A stretch of DNA of 64,000 nucleotides from an uncultured Pelagibacteraceae bacterium. GTDB taxonomy: Bacteria > Pseudomonadota > Alphaproteobacteria > Pelagibacterales > Pelagibacteraceae. Below the pieces are notes generated by a model that was given only the letters and a program-made list of their open reading frames with translations, was not told the origin of the DNA and ran no database searches. A program made the position numbers and the translations under genes. This document shows, piece after piece, positions 46,586-56,014 of the stretch. Each line of letters opens with the position of its first letter. The stretch's first letter is position 1. The stretch spans positions 32,937 through 96,936 of the forward strand of contig CACHFP010000004.1 of the NCBI GenBank assembly GCA_902579115.1, read 5' to 3'.

Positions 46586-47507
46586 TTAAATCTGTGATAT
46601 CAGCTATTGTATTAATTGAAAAGCAATTTGCACTCTTTATAGTTCTTTTAACCATACCGGTCAAAACTTTTCCAGGACCAATCTCAATAAAATTAAATAC
46701 ACTATTATTAGACATCTTTATAAGAGACTCGCGCCATTTTACCGAAGAAAAAATTTGATCAACTAACATTTTTTTTATATTTTCAGGGTTATTTTCTGGA
46801 TTGGCAGTAACATTACTTACAATCTCAAAATTTGGTTTTTCAAAGTTAATATTTTTTATTTTATCTTTCATTGCGTCTGCTGCAGGCTTCATTAGTGAGC
46901 AATGAAAAGGTGCACTTACTTTAAGAGGGATAGATTTTATCTTTTTTTCTTTTAAATGAGATTGAAACAATTCTACACTTTTTGAGTCTCCGCTTATAAT
47001 AACTTGACCTTCTGCGTTATCATTAGCTATTTGACATACTCCAGATTTAAAGTCAAAAGAGCTCAGGAGATTTTGAATTTCTATTATACTTGTTCCAAGA
47101 ACTGCAAGCATTTTACCATGGCCAAGTGGTACAGCATTTTGCATGGCTTTGCCTCTCTCATGTAACAAATATAAAGCATCGTCAAATTTTAATGCTCCAG
47201 CACAAACAAGAGCGCTATACTCTCCTAAGGAGTGACCTGCATAATATTTAAATTTTTCTAAATTAAATTTGAATTCATCTTTTAAAACTTTAAAAATTGA
47301 ATAGCTTACTGTTAAAATAGCTGGTTGTGTATTTTGTGTTAACTGTAATTCTTCTTCGGGCCCTTCAAGAATAAGTTTAGTCAATGAAAAATTTAGTTTT
47401 TTATCTGCTTCTGAAAAAATTTTTTTTACACTTTCAAATTTACTATAAAATTCAGACCCCATACCAACTACTTGAGACCCTTGACCAGGAAATAATAAAG
47501 CGTTCAT
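46566..47507 (-). CDS. fabD: Malonyl-CoA:ACP transacylase FabD
   Basis: Loads malonyl groups onto ACP. I use the ATG at 47507 (313 aa, MNALLFPGQGSQVVGMGSEF). An in-frame TTG six codons upstream adds nothing family-like. The nucleophile Ser is in YAGHSLGEYSAL (about residue 92), and the catalytic His is in SAPFHCSLMKPA. FIEIGPGKVLTGMVKRT lies near the end. It is divergent from rpsF. Confidence 0.96.
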   Translation of the reverse strand: MNALLFPGQGSQVVGMGSEFYSKFESVKKIFSEADKKLNFSLTKLILEGPEEELQLTQNTQPAILTVSYSIFKVLKDEFKFNLEKFKYYAGHSLGEYSALVCAGALKFDDALYLLHERGKAMQNAVPLGHGKMLAVLGTSIIEIQNLLSSFDFKSGVCQIANDNAEGQVIISGDSKSVELFQSHLKEKKIKSIPLKVSAPFHCSLMKPAADAMKDKIKNINFEKPNFEIVSNVTANPENNPENIKKMLVDQIFSSVKWRESLIKMSNNSVFNFIEIGPGKVLTGMVKRTIKSANCFSINTIADITDLNDKFKR

Positions 47508-47537
47508 TTTATTTAATTTATTCAATAATTATTAGTA

Positions 47538-47565
47538 TTGCTATAATTTTTAAGTGTAGTATAAC
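47538..47565 (+). promoter_or_regulatory. Putative promoter of the rpsF-rpsR-rplI operon
   Basis: A -35 TTGCTA (47538-47543) and a -10 TATAAC (47560-47565) with a 16-base spacer lie 45-72 bases before the rpsF ATG. The same -35 hexamer and spacer recur before icd. I see no clear S6:S18-type leader hairpin in the remaining leader. Confidence 0.5.
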
Positions 47566-47609
47566 CCAGCTCTTGATTAAATTAAAAAAAAATTATTAAC
47601 ACAATTATT

Positions 47610-47933
47610 ATGGGATTTTACGAGAACACAATTGTAGCTAAACAAGATTTAGCTGAAAAAGAATTGAAAGTCATCAAAGACAAATATAGTGATATCATCA
47701 ATAAATCTAGTGGTAAGGTAATCAAGATTGAAGAATGGGGATTGCTAAGCTTAGCAAATAAAATAAAGAATTATAATAAAGGTTTTTACATTCATTATAA
47801 GTTTGAAGGAAATAAAGAAACTTTGAGTGAAGTAGAGAAAAAAATTAAACTAGATGGATCAATAATTCGATTTTTGACTGTGAAATATAAAAAGTTAGAT
47901 ACAAAAATAGAATATTTTAAAAAAGAAAAATAA
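47610..47933 (+). CDS. rpsF: Ribosomal protein S6
   Basis: Small-subunit protein that pairs with S18 on the 16S platform. The 107 aa open MGFYENTIVAKQDLAEKELK and contain IEEWGLLSLANKIKNYNKGFYI and IIRFLTVKY, matching the S6 ferredoxin-like fold. It is the first gene of a compact rpsF-rpsR-rplI unit, five bases before rpsR. Confidence 0.96.
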   Translation: MGFYENTIVAKQDLAEKELKVIKDKYSDIINKSSGKVIKIEEWGLLSLANKIKNYNKGFYIHYKFEGNKETLSEVEKKIKLDGSIIRFLTVKYKKLDTKIEYFKKEK

Positions 47934-47938
47934 TCATT

Positions 47939-48214
47939 ATGAAAAGATCAAATAAAAAATTTCAAAAAAAGAAAAATTCCAATTCTTTAAATAAACTGAG
48001 TTTATTTCAGAAATCAGAGGGAAAATTTTCAAAAAAATGCCCATTATCAATCAAAAATGCACCAACAATTGATTATAAAAATATAAGCCTTTTAAAAAAA
48101 TATATTTCAGATAATGGAAAAATAATTTCCTCAAAAATTACCTCTGTTTCTTTTAGTAAGCAAAAAAAACTTACTAAAGAAATTAAAAAAGCAAAAATAT
48201 TAGGGCTAGTATAA
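47939..48214 (+). CDS. rpsR: Ribosomal protein S18
   Basis: The 91-aa S18 binds S6 and 16S rRNA. The conserved core is KNAPTIDYKNISLLKKYISD, then GKIISSKITSVSFSKQKKLTKEIKKAK, with the usual arginines partly replaced by lysine in this AT-rich genome. The N-terminus is an extra basic, low-complexity stretch, KRSNKKFQKKKNSNS. It sits one base before rplI. Confidence 0.94.
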   Translation: MKRSNKKFQKKKNSNSLNKLSLFQKSEGKFSKKCPLSIKNAPTIDYKNISLLKKYISDNGKIISSKITSVSFSKQKKLTKEIKKAKILGLV

Positions 48215-48215
48215 A

Positions 48216-48671
48216 ATGGAAATAATTCTTCTTGAAAATATAATAAATCTTGGAAAAATTGGAGATAAGGTCCAAGTTAAAAATGGTTATGGAAGGAATT
48301 ATCTTTTAAAAAAAGGTAAGGCTTTAAGATACAACAAGGAAAATCAAGAATTTGTAAATAAAAAGAAAGTGGAGTTAAATAAGAAAAATTTGGAGATAAA
48401 AAATAAATTTCTTGAAATAGCAAAATTAGTAAATAACAAAACTTTTTTATTTACTAAGGAAAGTAAAGAGAATGGAGATCTTTATGGTTCTATTAAACCA
48501 AAGGAAATAACAAATATGATTAAAAAAAAAATTAATGCTGATGTTAGTCCATCGCAGATAATTTTGAAAGATGAATTGAATAAAGTAGGATTATTTAAAG
48601 TATATATAAATTTCCATTCTGAGGTGAAAGCAAGTGTTTCTATAAAGATTGACAAAATACAATCAAAATAA
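48216..48671 (+). CDS. rplI: Ribosomal protein L9
   Basis: The 151-aa L9 is a two-domain large-subunit protein. The N-terminal signature is MEIILLENIINLGKIGDKVQ with VKNGYGRNYLLKKGKAL, followed by a long connecting helix (about residues 41-75) and the C-terminal RNA-binding domain. Length is normal. A weak AT-only stem with a T run (48690-48708) just downstream could act as a terminator before dnaB. Confidence 0.97.
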   Translation: MEIILLENIINLGKIGDKVQVKNGYGRNYLLKKGKALRYNKENQEFVNKKKVELNKKNLEIKNKFLEIAKLVNNKTFLFTKESKENGDLYGSIKPKEITNMIKKKINADVSPSQIILKDELNKVGLFKVYINFHSEVKASVSIKIDKIQSK

Positions 48672-48672
48672 C

Positions 48673-48681
48673 TTTTCCACA
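48673..48681 (+). promoter_or_regulatory. Possible DnaA box upstream of dnaB
   Basis: TTTTCCACA fits the DnaA-box pattern TTWTNCACA and lies 64-72 bases before the dnaB GTG. It is a single site in AT-rich DNA, so chance is quite possible. Confidence 0.25.
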
Positions 48682-48689
48682 GTTTAAAA

Positions 48690-48708
48690 AAAAAGTGTGT
48701 AACTTTTT
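48690..48708 (+). terminator. Weak inverted repeat with T run after rplI
   Basis: AAAAAGT-GTGTA-ACTTTTT forms a seven-pair stem with a five-base loop, continuing into further T residues. The stem has a single G-C pair, so intrinsic termination would be inefficient. It is one of few terminator-like structures in the window. Confidence 0.25.
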
Positions 48709-48744
48709 TCTTTTAAATTTAAATTGCCAATCTAGTATCCTGTT

Positions 48745-50172
48745 GTGAAAGAAATTAAAAACCTTCAAAATAAATTAGAAAATAGACAGCCTTCGAATTT
48801 AGAAGCAGAGCAAGCCTTACTTGGATCTATATTAGTCAATAACGATATCATTGACGAAATATCTACAATTATTAATTCTAAAACTTTTTATGACCCAGCC
48901 CACATTAAAATTTATGAAGTAATTGAAAGTTTAAATAATAAAGGAATGATTGCTAATCCAATAACTTTAAAAAATTTCTTTGAAAAAGATAATATGCTAA
49001 GTGAGGTTGGGGGGACTGAGTACCTAGTTAAACTTACACGATTTTCCGGATCTACGAAACAGGCTATAGATTATGCGAAAATAATACATGAAATGTATTT
49101 AAGAAGAGAACTAGTTTTAATTTCAAATCAATTGTCGACTGAGACCCTGAATGCTTCAAGTCAAGAACAGAATGCAGAAAAAATAATTGAAAGTACTGAA
49201 AAATCTCTTTTTGATTTAGCGGAGAGAGGAAGTTTCTCTCAATCATTTTTAAAGTTTAATCACGCTTTAGATCAAACTATAGAAATGGCAACTTTGGCAA
49301 TGCAAAATGATCAAGGTATTGTTGGAGTGCCAACAGGATTGAGAGATCTTGATGAAAAACTTGGCGGTTTACATAAATCTGATCTTATAATTTTAGCTGG
49401 AAGACCTTCAATGGGAAAAACTGCGTTGGCTACTAACATAGCGTACAATGCTGCTCAAAATATTTTAAAGCGACAAGAAAAATCCTCGGTAGCATTTTTT
49501 TCTTTAGAAATGTCATCAGAACAATTATCTACAAGAATTTTATCAGAGCAAGCTAGAATTAAATCTGATGACATTAGAAGAGGCAAAGTTACTGAAGAAG
49601 AAATTAATAGATATATTGAAACATCAAGAAATATTTACAATTTACCATTATATATTGATGAAACACCTGCGATTACAATTGCAACTTTAAGTAATAGAGC
49701 TAGAAGAATTAAAAGATTGTTTGGACTTAATCTTATCGTTGTTGATTATATTCAATTGATGAGATCTAATCTGAGCAAAAATGAAGGAAGAGTTCAAGAA
49801 ATTTCTGAAATTACCCAAGGTTTAAAAGCGTTGGCTAAAGAGCTCTCAGTCCCAGTGCTTGCTTTATCTCAGTTGTCGAGAGCTGTTGAACAAAGGGATG
49901 ATAAACAACCGCAATTAGCAGATTTGAGAGAGTCTGGTTCAATTGAACAGGATGCTGATGTAGTTATGTTTGTTTATAGAGAGGCATATTATTTAGAGAG
50001 AAAACAGCCTAAATTAGGATCTATTGAGCACGCAGAATGGCAGTCAAAAATGAATGATGTAAATGGATTGGCTGATATAATTTTAGGTAAACAAAGGCAT
50101 GGACCTACTGGCACAATAAAAGTTGAATTTGAGGGAATATATACAAAATTCAAAGATTTAAACAAAAATTAA
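48745..50172 (+). CDS. dnaB: Replicative DNA helicase DnaB
   Basis: The hexameric 5'-3' helicase of the replication fork, 475 aa, starting at GTG. The N-terminal domain is NRQPSNLEAEQALLGSILVN. The RecA-like C-terminal domain shows Walker A LAGRPSMGKTALATNIA (about residue 220), FFSLEMSSEQL, Walker B LIVVDYIQLM, LALSQLSRAVEQR and the arginine-finger region ESGSIEQDADVV. No intein is present. It follows the S6/S18/L9 genes as in most Proteobacteria. Confidence 0.98.
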   Translation: MKEIKNLQNKLENRQPSNLEAEQALLGSILVNNDIIDEISTIINSKTFYDPAHIKIYEVIESLNNKGMIANPITLKNFFEKDNMLSEVGGTEYLVKLTRFSGSTKQAIDYAKIIHEMYLRRELVLISNQLSTETLNASSQEQNAEKIIESTEKSLFDLAERGSFSQSFLKFNHALDQTIEMATLAMQNDQGIVGVPTGLRDLDEKLGGLHKSDLIILAGRPSMGKTALATNIAYNAAQNILKRQEKSSVAFFSLEMSSEQLSTRILSEQARIKSDDIRRGKVTEEEINRYIETSRNIYNLPLYIDETPAITIATLSNRARRIKRLFGLNLIVVDYIQLMRSNLSKNEGRVQEISEITQGLKALAKELSVPVLALSQLSRAVEQRDDKQPQLADLRESGSIEQDADVVMFVYREAYYLERKQPKLGSIEHAEWQSKMNDVNGLADIILGKQRHGPTGTIKVEFEGIYTKFKDLNKN

Positions 50173-50225
50173 AGTTAATTTTTTCTTTAGTTATAAATAA
50201 ATTAAGATATATCTGAAACATCTCA

Positions 50226-52703
50226 ATGTGGTCTTATATTTATAAAAAAATTATAATAGATTTTTCTAAACTTACTCTTTTGCTTATAGCGGCTTTGATA
50301 TGTGTTTCACTTTATCAATCAAAAAACTTTAATTTAGATGCTTCCTCAGATGCTTTACTTTTAGAGGGCGATAAAGATTTAAAATATCTCAGAGAGGTTA
50401 ATGACAGATATGGATCAAAAGATTTTTTGGTACTCACTTACACCCCAGTCTCAAGTTTTGTTGAAAAGGAAACTATCTTAAATTTACAGTTGTTAAAATC
50501 GAAAATTGAAAAATTAACATGGGTAGATAATGTTATAACTGTTATTGATGTACCTCTATTGAAAAGCACAAATGAAAGTTTAATGGAAAGATTAAAGAAT
50601 TATAAAACTCTAGCTTATCCAGAAATTGATAGAAAAAGAGGTTTTGAAGAGATTATTAATAGTCCTATTTATAAAAATTATGTAATCAGTGAAGACGGCA
50701 AAACTTCAGGGATAGTCGTATATCTTAAAAAGGATGAGAGATTAGCTGAATATATTAAAATAAAGGATCAATACTTTAATCAGTCTATTGAAGTAGGACT
50801 TACAAAAGAGGAAAAAAGAAATTATAAAAAGTTTCTCAAGGAGTACGAGGATTATAAAAATTTATACAACATCAGAAACCATCAAAATATAAGTGAAATT
50901 AGAGATGTAATAAACAGATATGGAGAAAACGCAAAGATCCACTTGGGTGGAATACCAATGATTGCTGATGATATGATGAGCTTTATTAAAAGTGATATTT
51001 TGGTTTTTGGTATTGGAGTATTTATTTTTATAGTATTCACACTTTGGTTTATTTTTAGGAATATAAAATGGGTGGTAATGCCTTTACTGGGATGTGCGAC
51101 ATCGGTTGTTATAATGATTGGCTTTCTAGGTTTGATAGGTTGGAAAGTTACAGTAATATCATCAAATTTTATTGCATTGATGTTAATACTAAATATGGCA
51201 ATGAACATACATATTACTGTGAGGTTTTTGCAATTAAAAAAAGAATATCCTTATTTTACAAAACAGGAGGCTGTTTTAGAGGCAAGCAAAAAAATGATGT
51301 TGCCCATTCTCTACACAGTCTTAACAACAATTTGTGCATTTCTCTCTTTAATATTTAGCGGTATTAAGCCAATCATCGATTTTGGGTGGATGATGACTTT
51401 AGGACTCATAGTTTCTTTATTGGTTACTTTTTTACTTTTACCTTGTTTATTGAACGAATTCTCAAGTGAAAATGAAATTCAGGTAAAAGATACTGAAAAA
51501 TCTTTCATAACCTCTTTTTTTGCCTCAGTTGCAAAAAAGAGAACTATTTTTATTTTTGGATCAACTATTGTTATTTTGTTGGCTAGTATCACGGGTATAA
51601 CTAAACTTGAAGTAGAAAATAGCTTTATAAATTATTTTGACAAAGAAACTGAAATTTATAAAGGAATGAAAAAAATTGATGAAGATTTAGGCGGTACCAC
51701 ACCTTTAAATGTAATTTTAAAATTTCCAGCAAAGCAAAAAGAAAAAGTGGATGATGATGAGTTTTCTGAATGGGATGAAGATATTAAGAATAATGAGGAT
51801 AAATCTAAATATTGGTTTACGAGAGATAAAATGGATAAGATATTAAAAGTTCATGACTATTTAGATTCCTTGCCCGAAATTGGAAAGGTGCTTTCTTTCG
51901 GATCAATTTTAAGGGTAGCAGAAGATTTAAATCAAAAAAAGCTTCAGAGTTTAGAAATAGCAGTTTTATACAGCAAAATTCCAAATGAAATTAAAAAAGA
52001 AATTATTTCTCCATATATTTCGGTAGAAGAAAATGAAGCTAGGATTACAGTCAGAGTAAGAGACTCACTAGAAAATTTAAGACGAAATGAATTAATTAAA
52101 AAAATTAATAATGATCTTAATTCAAAATTAGGATTTGATAAAAATGAGTATAAATTAGCTGGGGTATTAGTTTTATTTAATAATTTATTACAAAGCCTTT
52201 TTAAATCTCAAATTCTTACTTTAGGTATAGTCATGTTGGGAATATTTACTATGTTCTTTATATTGTTTAGAAATGTAACTTTGTCTTTTATCGGAGTGGT
52301 ACCTAATTTTTTAGCAGCTTTTTTTATACTTGGAATTATAGGTCTAATGGAAATACCGTTAGATATGATGACTATTACAATTGCTGCAATCACCATAGGT
52401 ATTGCCGTAGATAATAGTATACATTACATTTATAGATTTAAGGAGGAGTTTAAAAAGATTAAAAACTACAGTAAAACTGTAGATAGATGCCATAGCACCG
52501 TGGGTATTGCTATATTAAATACATCAATAACTATAGTTTTTGGGTTTTCAATTTTAGTTCTATCTAATTTTATTCCTACAATTTATTTTGGTGTTTTTAC
52601 AGGATTAGCGATGTTATTAGCAATGATATCCGTGCTCACACTTCTTCCAAAATTATTGTTAATTTACAAACCGTTTGAAGAAGATTACAAAAAACTTATA
52701 TGA
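50226..52703 (+). CDS. MMPL/RND-superfamily membrane exporter
   Basis: An 825-aa inner-membrane protein with about 12 hydrophobic helices in two repeats. Each repeat has a first helix, a large periplasmic loop (about residues 35-255 and 440-650) and a five-helix bundle. Typical MMPL segments are IALMLILNMAMNIHITVRFL and MTITIAAITIGIAVDNSIHYIYRF, with charged residues in the helices used for proton coupling. The substrate is unknown. Relatives transport lipids or hopanoids, but no such biosynthetic gene is near. The stop overlaps cvpA by four bases. Confidence 0.85.
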   Translation: MWSYIYKKIIIDFSKLTLLLIAALICVSLYQSKNFNLDASSDALLLEGDKDLKYLREVNDRYGSKDFLVLTYTPVSSFVEKETILNLQLLKSKIEKLTWVDNVITVIDVPLLKSTNESLMERLKNYKTLAYPEIDRKRGFEEIINSPIYKNYVISEDGKTSGIVVYLKKDERLAEYIKIKDQYFNQSIEVGLTKEEKRNYKKFLKEYEDYKNLYNIRNHQNISEIRDVINRYGENAKIHLGGIPMIADDMMSFIKSDILVFGIGVFIFIVFTLWFIFRNIKWVVMPLLGCATSVVIMIGFLGLIGWKVTVISSNFIALMLILNMAMNIHITVRFLQLKKEYPYFTKQEAVLEASKKMMLPILYTVLTTICAFLSLIFSGIKPIIDFGWMMTLGLIVSLLVTFLLLPCLLNEFSSENEIQVKDTEKSFITSFFASVAKKRTIFIFGSTIVILLASITGITKLEVENSFINYFDKETEIYKGMKKIDEDLGGTTPLNVILKFPAKQKEKVDDDEFSEWDEDIKNNEDKSKYWFTRDKMDKILKVHDYLDSLPEIGKVLSFGSILRVAEDLNQKKLQSLEIAVLYSKIPNEIKKEIISPYISVEENEARITVRVRDSLENLRRNELIKKINNDLNSKLGFDKNEYKLAGVLVLFNNLLQSLFKSQILTLGIVMLGIFTMFFILFRNVTLSFIGVVPNFLAAFFILGIIGLMEIPLDMMTITIAAITIGIAVDNSIHYIYRFKEEFKKIKNYSKTVDRCHSTVGIAILNTSITIVFGFSILVLSNFIPTIYFGVFTGLAMLLAMISVLTLLPKLLLIYKPFEEDYKKLI

Positions 52704-53248
52704 TAGGAGAATTTGTTGATAATTTTCTTAATGATATAAATTTATTTGATACCTCGGTTTTTTTAATCTTTATTTATCATATAGTTCAATGTTTTCTAAA
52801 AGGTTTTTCTTTAAGTTTAATATCATTTATGAAATGGGTATTTTCAACAATCATTACTATTATTTTAGTACCCAAATTTCAGCCAATAGTAAGCGATTAT
52901 ATTGAATCAGAATTTATAAACAGTGTTGGTCTTGGAGCTGTAATTTTTGTGTTCACTCTATTTTTAACTATTGTTATTGGAAGAGCTTTAAGTAAAGCTG
53001 TGACGTGGACCGGTGTTGGCTCTATAGATAAAACATTTGGGCTTTTATTTGGTATTTTTAAAGGCTACGTTATTGCAGTGTGTATATTTTCAATATTAAA
53101 TTGGTTTTATCCTTATAAAAATTGGGGTATATCAGCAGAAGAAGCCTTTACGTTTAACTTAATAAAAAGCGGAAGTGAAATATTAATTGAGGAGTTTCCA
53201 TCAAGCGATGACTTCATTGACACAAAAGAAAAAATTGAAAAAATTTAA
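52700..53248 (+). CDS. cvpA: CvpA-family membrane protein
   Basis: 182 aa with about four hydrophobic segments. The conserved region KGFSLSLISFMKWVFSTIIT, then LGAVIFVFTLFLTIVIGRAL and SIDKTFGLLFGIFKGYVIAV, matches the CvpA/colicin V production family. The biochemical role is unresolved, and the family is almost always beside purF, as here. The 3' end overlaps purF by 41 bases. Confidence 0.9.
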   Translation: MIGEFVDNFLNDINLFDTSVFLIFIYHIVQCFLKGFSLSLISFMKWVFSTIITIILVPKFQPIVSDYIESEFINSVGLGAVIFVFTLFLTIVIGRALSKAVTWTGVGSIDKTFGLLFGIFKGYVIAVCIFSILNWFYPYKNWGISAEEAFTFNLIKSGSEILIEEFPSSDDFIDTKEKIEKI

Positions 53249-54686
53249 ATTAGATAAACTAAGAGAAGAATGTGGAATTTTTGGTATTTCTAACTATCAA
53301 GATGCTTCGGCACTTACAGCGTTAGGATTACACGCTTTACAGCATAGAGGTCAAGAAGGATGTGGAATAGTTTCTTTTGATGGAAAAAACTATCATTCAG
53401 AAAAAAGACAAGGTTTAGTCGGAGATCATTTTACAAATCCTGAAATTTTAAAAAAATTACCTGGGTCATTTGCTATTGGACATAATAGATACTCAACGAC
53501 CGGTGAAACTTCTTTGAGAAATATTCAGCCTTTTTTTGCTGACTTACATATGGGGGGTTTAAGTGTTGCTCATAACGGAAACTTAACTAATGCTTTGTTA
53601 CTGAGAGAAACACTAGTAAAAGACGGTGCAATTTTTAGAACTACAAGTGATACTGAAACAATTGTTCAGCTTATAGCAAAATCAAAAAGACAAAAATTTT
53701 TAGACAAGTTAATTGATGCCCTTTTTTTAATACAAGGAGGATATTCTTTAATTTTAATGACAAATAAAAAACTCGTTGGAGTAAGAGATCCGCTAGGTAT
53801 CAGACCCTTGGTAATCGGTAAATTAAAAAATTCCTATATTTTTGCCTCCGAAACATGTGCATTAGATATTGTAGGTGCTAAATTTATTAGAGAAGTAGAT
53901 AACGGTGAAATAGTCATAATAGAAAATAATGAACTAAAAAGTGTTAAACCTTTTCCAATTAAGAAATCAAGGCCATGTGTATTCGAGTATATATATTTTG
54001 CAAGACCAGATAGTCTTATCGGGGGTAAGTGCGCATACGAATATCGAAAAAATTTAGGAAGTGAATTAGCTAAGGAAACAGATCTTAATGCTGATTTAGT
54101 TGTACCTGTTCCTGACTCTGGAGTACCTGCTGCATTAGGTTTTGCCGAACAGTCCAACAAAAAATTTGAATTAGGTCTTATAAGAAATCATTATGTTGGA
54201 AGAACTTTTATCGAGCCTACTCAAAATATTAGAAGTCTGGGAGTAAAGCTAAAGCTCAGTCCAACTAAAACTATAGTAAAAAATAAATCGATTATATTGA
54301 TTGATGACTCTCTTGTAAGAGGTACAACTTGCCATAAAATTGTAAATATGCTTTACGAAGCAGAAGCGAAGGAAGTACATGTAAGAATTGCATGTCCTGA
54401 AATTAAATTTCCAGATTTTTATGGCGTTGATATGCCCACTAAAGAGGAGCTTCTAGCACACAACAGGAGTATTAAAGAAATGTGTGATTATATTAAAGCA
54501 AAATCCCTCAAATTTTTAAGTATTAATGGTCTTTATAATGCTTTAACAGGATCAAAAAGAAATTATAATTATCCTCAATTTAGTGATCATTATTTTACAG
54601 GTGATTATCCAATTAAACCTTCCGATAATCTACAAGGTTTTAATATAAAACAATTGTCGCTTTTAAGTGGAAAATCTAATAATTAA
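53208..54686 (+). CDS. purF: Amidophosphoribosyltransferase
   Basis: First committed step of purine synthesis: PRPP plus glutamine gives phosphoribosylamine. I use the ATG at 53208 (492 aa), preceded by GAGGAG at 53189-53194. An in-frame TTG at 53187 would also overlap cvpA. The nucleophile Cys is in DKLREECGIFGIS (about residue 22), exposed after removal of a short propeptide. The Ntn domain shows IGHNRYSTTGE and AHNGNLTNA. The PRPP site is SIILIDDSLVRGTT. The stop overlaps convergent bamB by four bases. Confidence 0.97.
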   Translation: MTSLTQKKKLKKFKLDKLREECGIFGISNYQDASALTALGLHALQHRGQEGCGIVSFDGKNYHSEKRQGLVGDHFTNPEILKKLPGSFAIGHNRYSTTGETSLRNIQPFFADLHMGGLSVAHNGNLTNALLLRETLVKDGAIFRTTSDTETIVQLIAKSKRQKFLDKLIDALFLIQGGYSLILMTNKKLVGVRDPLGIRPLVIGKLKNSYIFASETCALDIVGAKFIREVDNGEIVIIENNELKSVKPFPIKKSRPCVFEYIYFARPDSLIGGKCAYEYRKNLGSELAKETDLNADLVVPVPDSGVPAALGFAEQSNKKFELGLIRNHYVGRTFIEPTQNIRSLGVKLKLSPTKTIVKNKSIILIDDSLVRGTTCHKIVNMLYEAEAKEVHVRIACPEIKFPDFYGVDMPTKEELLAHNRSIKEMCDYIKAKSLKFLSINGLYNALTGSKRNYNYPQFSDHYFTGDYPIKPSDNLQGFNIKQLSLLSGKSNN

Positions 54687-56008
54687 TTTACAACTGATAA
54701 CTTACTTTTATTACTAATAAATAATATCAATTTATTTAAAAATATAGGATTAGAATTTATTTTTTTTGGTAATTTTTGGATTTCATCTAAATTACCGTTT
54801 ACACTAAATTTTAATATGTATGAACTTTTTAAAAAGATAAAAAGTTTACCATTTACCATAAAAATATTGAGAAATTCTGTTTTCCTTTTCTTTGTTTTCA
54901 AAAATTTTGCAATTTCCTCGTTTATATCTACTGAATAAATTATTTCTCCTGTTTTTAAATAAATTGCAATAAGAAGATTGTTTTTTGTTACATGAAAAAT
55001 GTAATCATTTATAATCAAAGACTTAATAAAAGTTGTAAAATTATTTTTATAAATTATAGATCCTGTTTCCATATCTAACACGTAAGTATATCTGTTTGAA
55101 GATACTGAAATTTTATCTTTATTGATAACAATTTGATTACCTTCGAATAAATTACTGGGATTTAAATCTATCGATTGATTTAAATTTATAAACCATAAAA
55201 TTCTCATACGATTATTATCAACTGCATACAGAGAGCCATAAGTATTTAGAAAGAAGGTATATTTTTCATTTGAAGAAAGGTTGCTTATAAATTCATTTTT
55301 TATTGTGTTTTCTTCTGTAGGGATTGATTTGATTATATCTCCAGATTTTTTATCGAAAAAATACAAAATATTATTTTGATTGGCTGCAATTAGTTTATCT
55401 TTAATTATTTTTATATTTGATCTAAATGGAGTTTTGTAATTTTTAGCCCATAAAACTTTATCTTTTTTAATATCATAAGCATAAAGATATCCTATATTAT
55501 CAGATACATAAATGATGTGATTTTCTAGTATCATATTTAAATTTTTTTTTATTTTTTTAAATTGTTTTTTATAGAAATTATATTTTCTAATTTCTTTGTT
55601 ATTTAGTAATGAGTGAACAAATATATTTCCCCTCTCATCATTGAAAATAACGTTATCATTTTCTACAAGAAGAAAGTTATTTAGTTTATGTCTACTTATT
55701 TTTTTGCTTTTTTGAATTAATTTATTATTTCCAATGTATTTAAAATTGTAAGAATTGTTTGATTGATTAAAAAATTGATCTTTCCAACTTAAATTTGCGA
55801 TTTCATTTTGAAGATTAAACTTAAAACTAGGATCAACATATATAATTTTATCAAATATTTGTGCTGAAGATGATAGTGTTTTAAATTCATTAAAAACATT
55901 ATTTTTTTTTTGAATTGGATTATTTTGATTTTGCCAAATACCTGTTTTATCATCAAAAGAGCAAGCATTAAATAATAAGAAAAAAATTAAAATAGCAATA
56001 AGTCTCAT
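54683..56008 (-). CDS. bamB: BamB-like outer-membrane assembly lipoprotein
   Basis: 441 aa with a lipoprotein signal (FFLLFNAC, Cys at residue 16). The rest is a PQQ-type beta-propeller with repeated blade motifs such as YVSDNIGYLYAYDIKKDKVLWAKNY (26 residues here spanning one blade), LYAVDNNRMRILWF and DMETGSIIYKNNF. BamB helps the BAM complex insert outer-membrane barrels. Sequence identity is weak because the protein is Asn/Lys rich, so the call rests on lipobox, propeller repeats and the YfgM-like gene six bases upstream. The usual der gene is not downstream. Confidence 0.8.
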   Translation of the reverse strand: MRLIAILIFFLLFNACSFDDKTGIWQNQNNPIQKKNNVFNEFKTLSSSAQIFDKIIYVDPSFKFNLQNEIANLSWKDQFFNQSNNSYNFKYIGNNKLIQKSKKISRHKLNNFLLVENDNVIFNDERGNIFVHSLLNNKEIRKYNFYKKQFKKIKKNLNMILENHIIYVSDNIGYLYAYDIKKDKVLWAKNYKTPFRSNIKIIKDKLIAANQNNILYFFDKKSGDIIKSIPTEENTIKNEFISNLSSNEKYTFFLNTYGSLYAVDNNRMRILWFINLNQSIDLNPSNLFEGNQIVINKDKISVSSNRYTYVLDMETGSIIYKNNFTTFIKSLIINDYIFHVTKNNLLIAIYLKTGEIIYSVDINEEIAKFLKTKKRKTEFLNIFMVNGKLFIFLKSSYILKFSVNGNLDEIQKLPKKINSNPIFLNKLILFISNKSKLSVVN

Positions 56009-56014
56009 CTTTAA

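Noticed and set aside
47566..47609. S6:S18-responsive leader RNA before rpsF
   Set aside because: The short A-rich leader has no hairpin with the conserved CCG-type loop of that element.
51068..51358. 96-residue open frame inside the MMPL gene in another frame
   Set aside because: It lies wholly within a well-supported coding frame and has no family-like motif.
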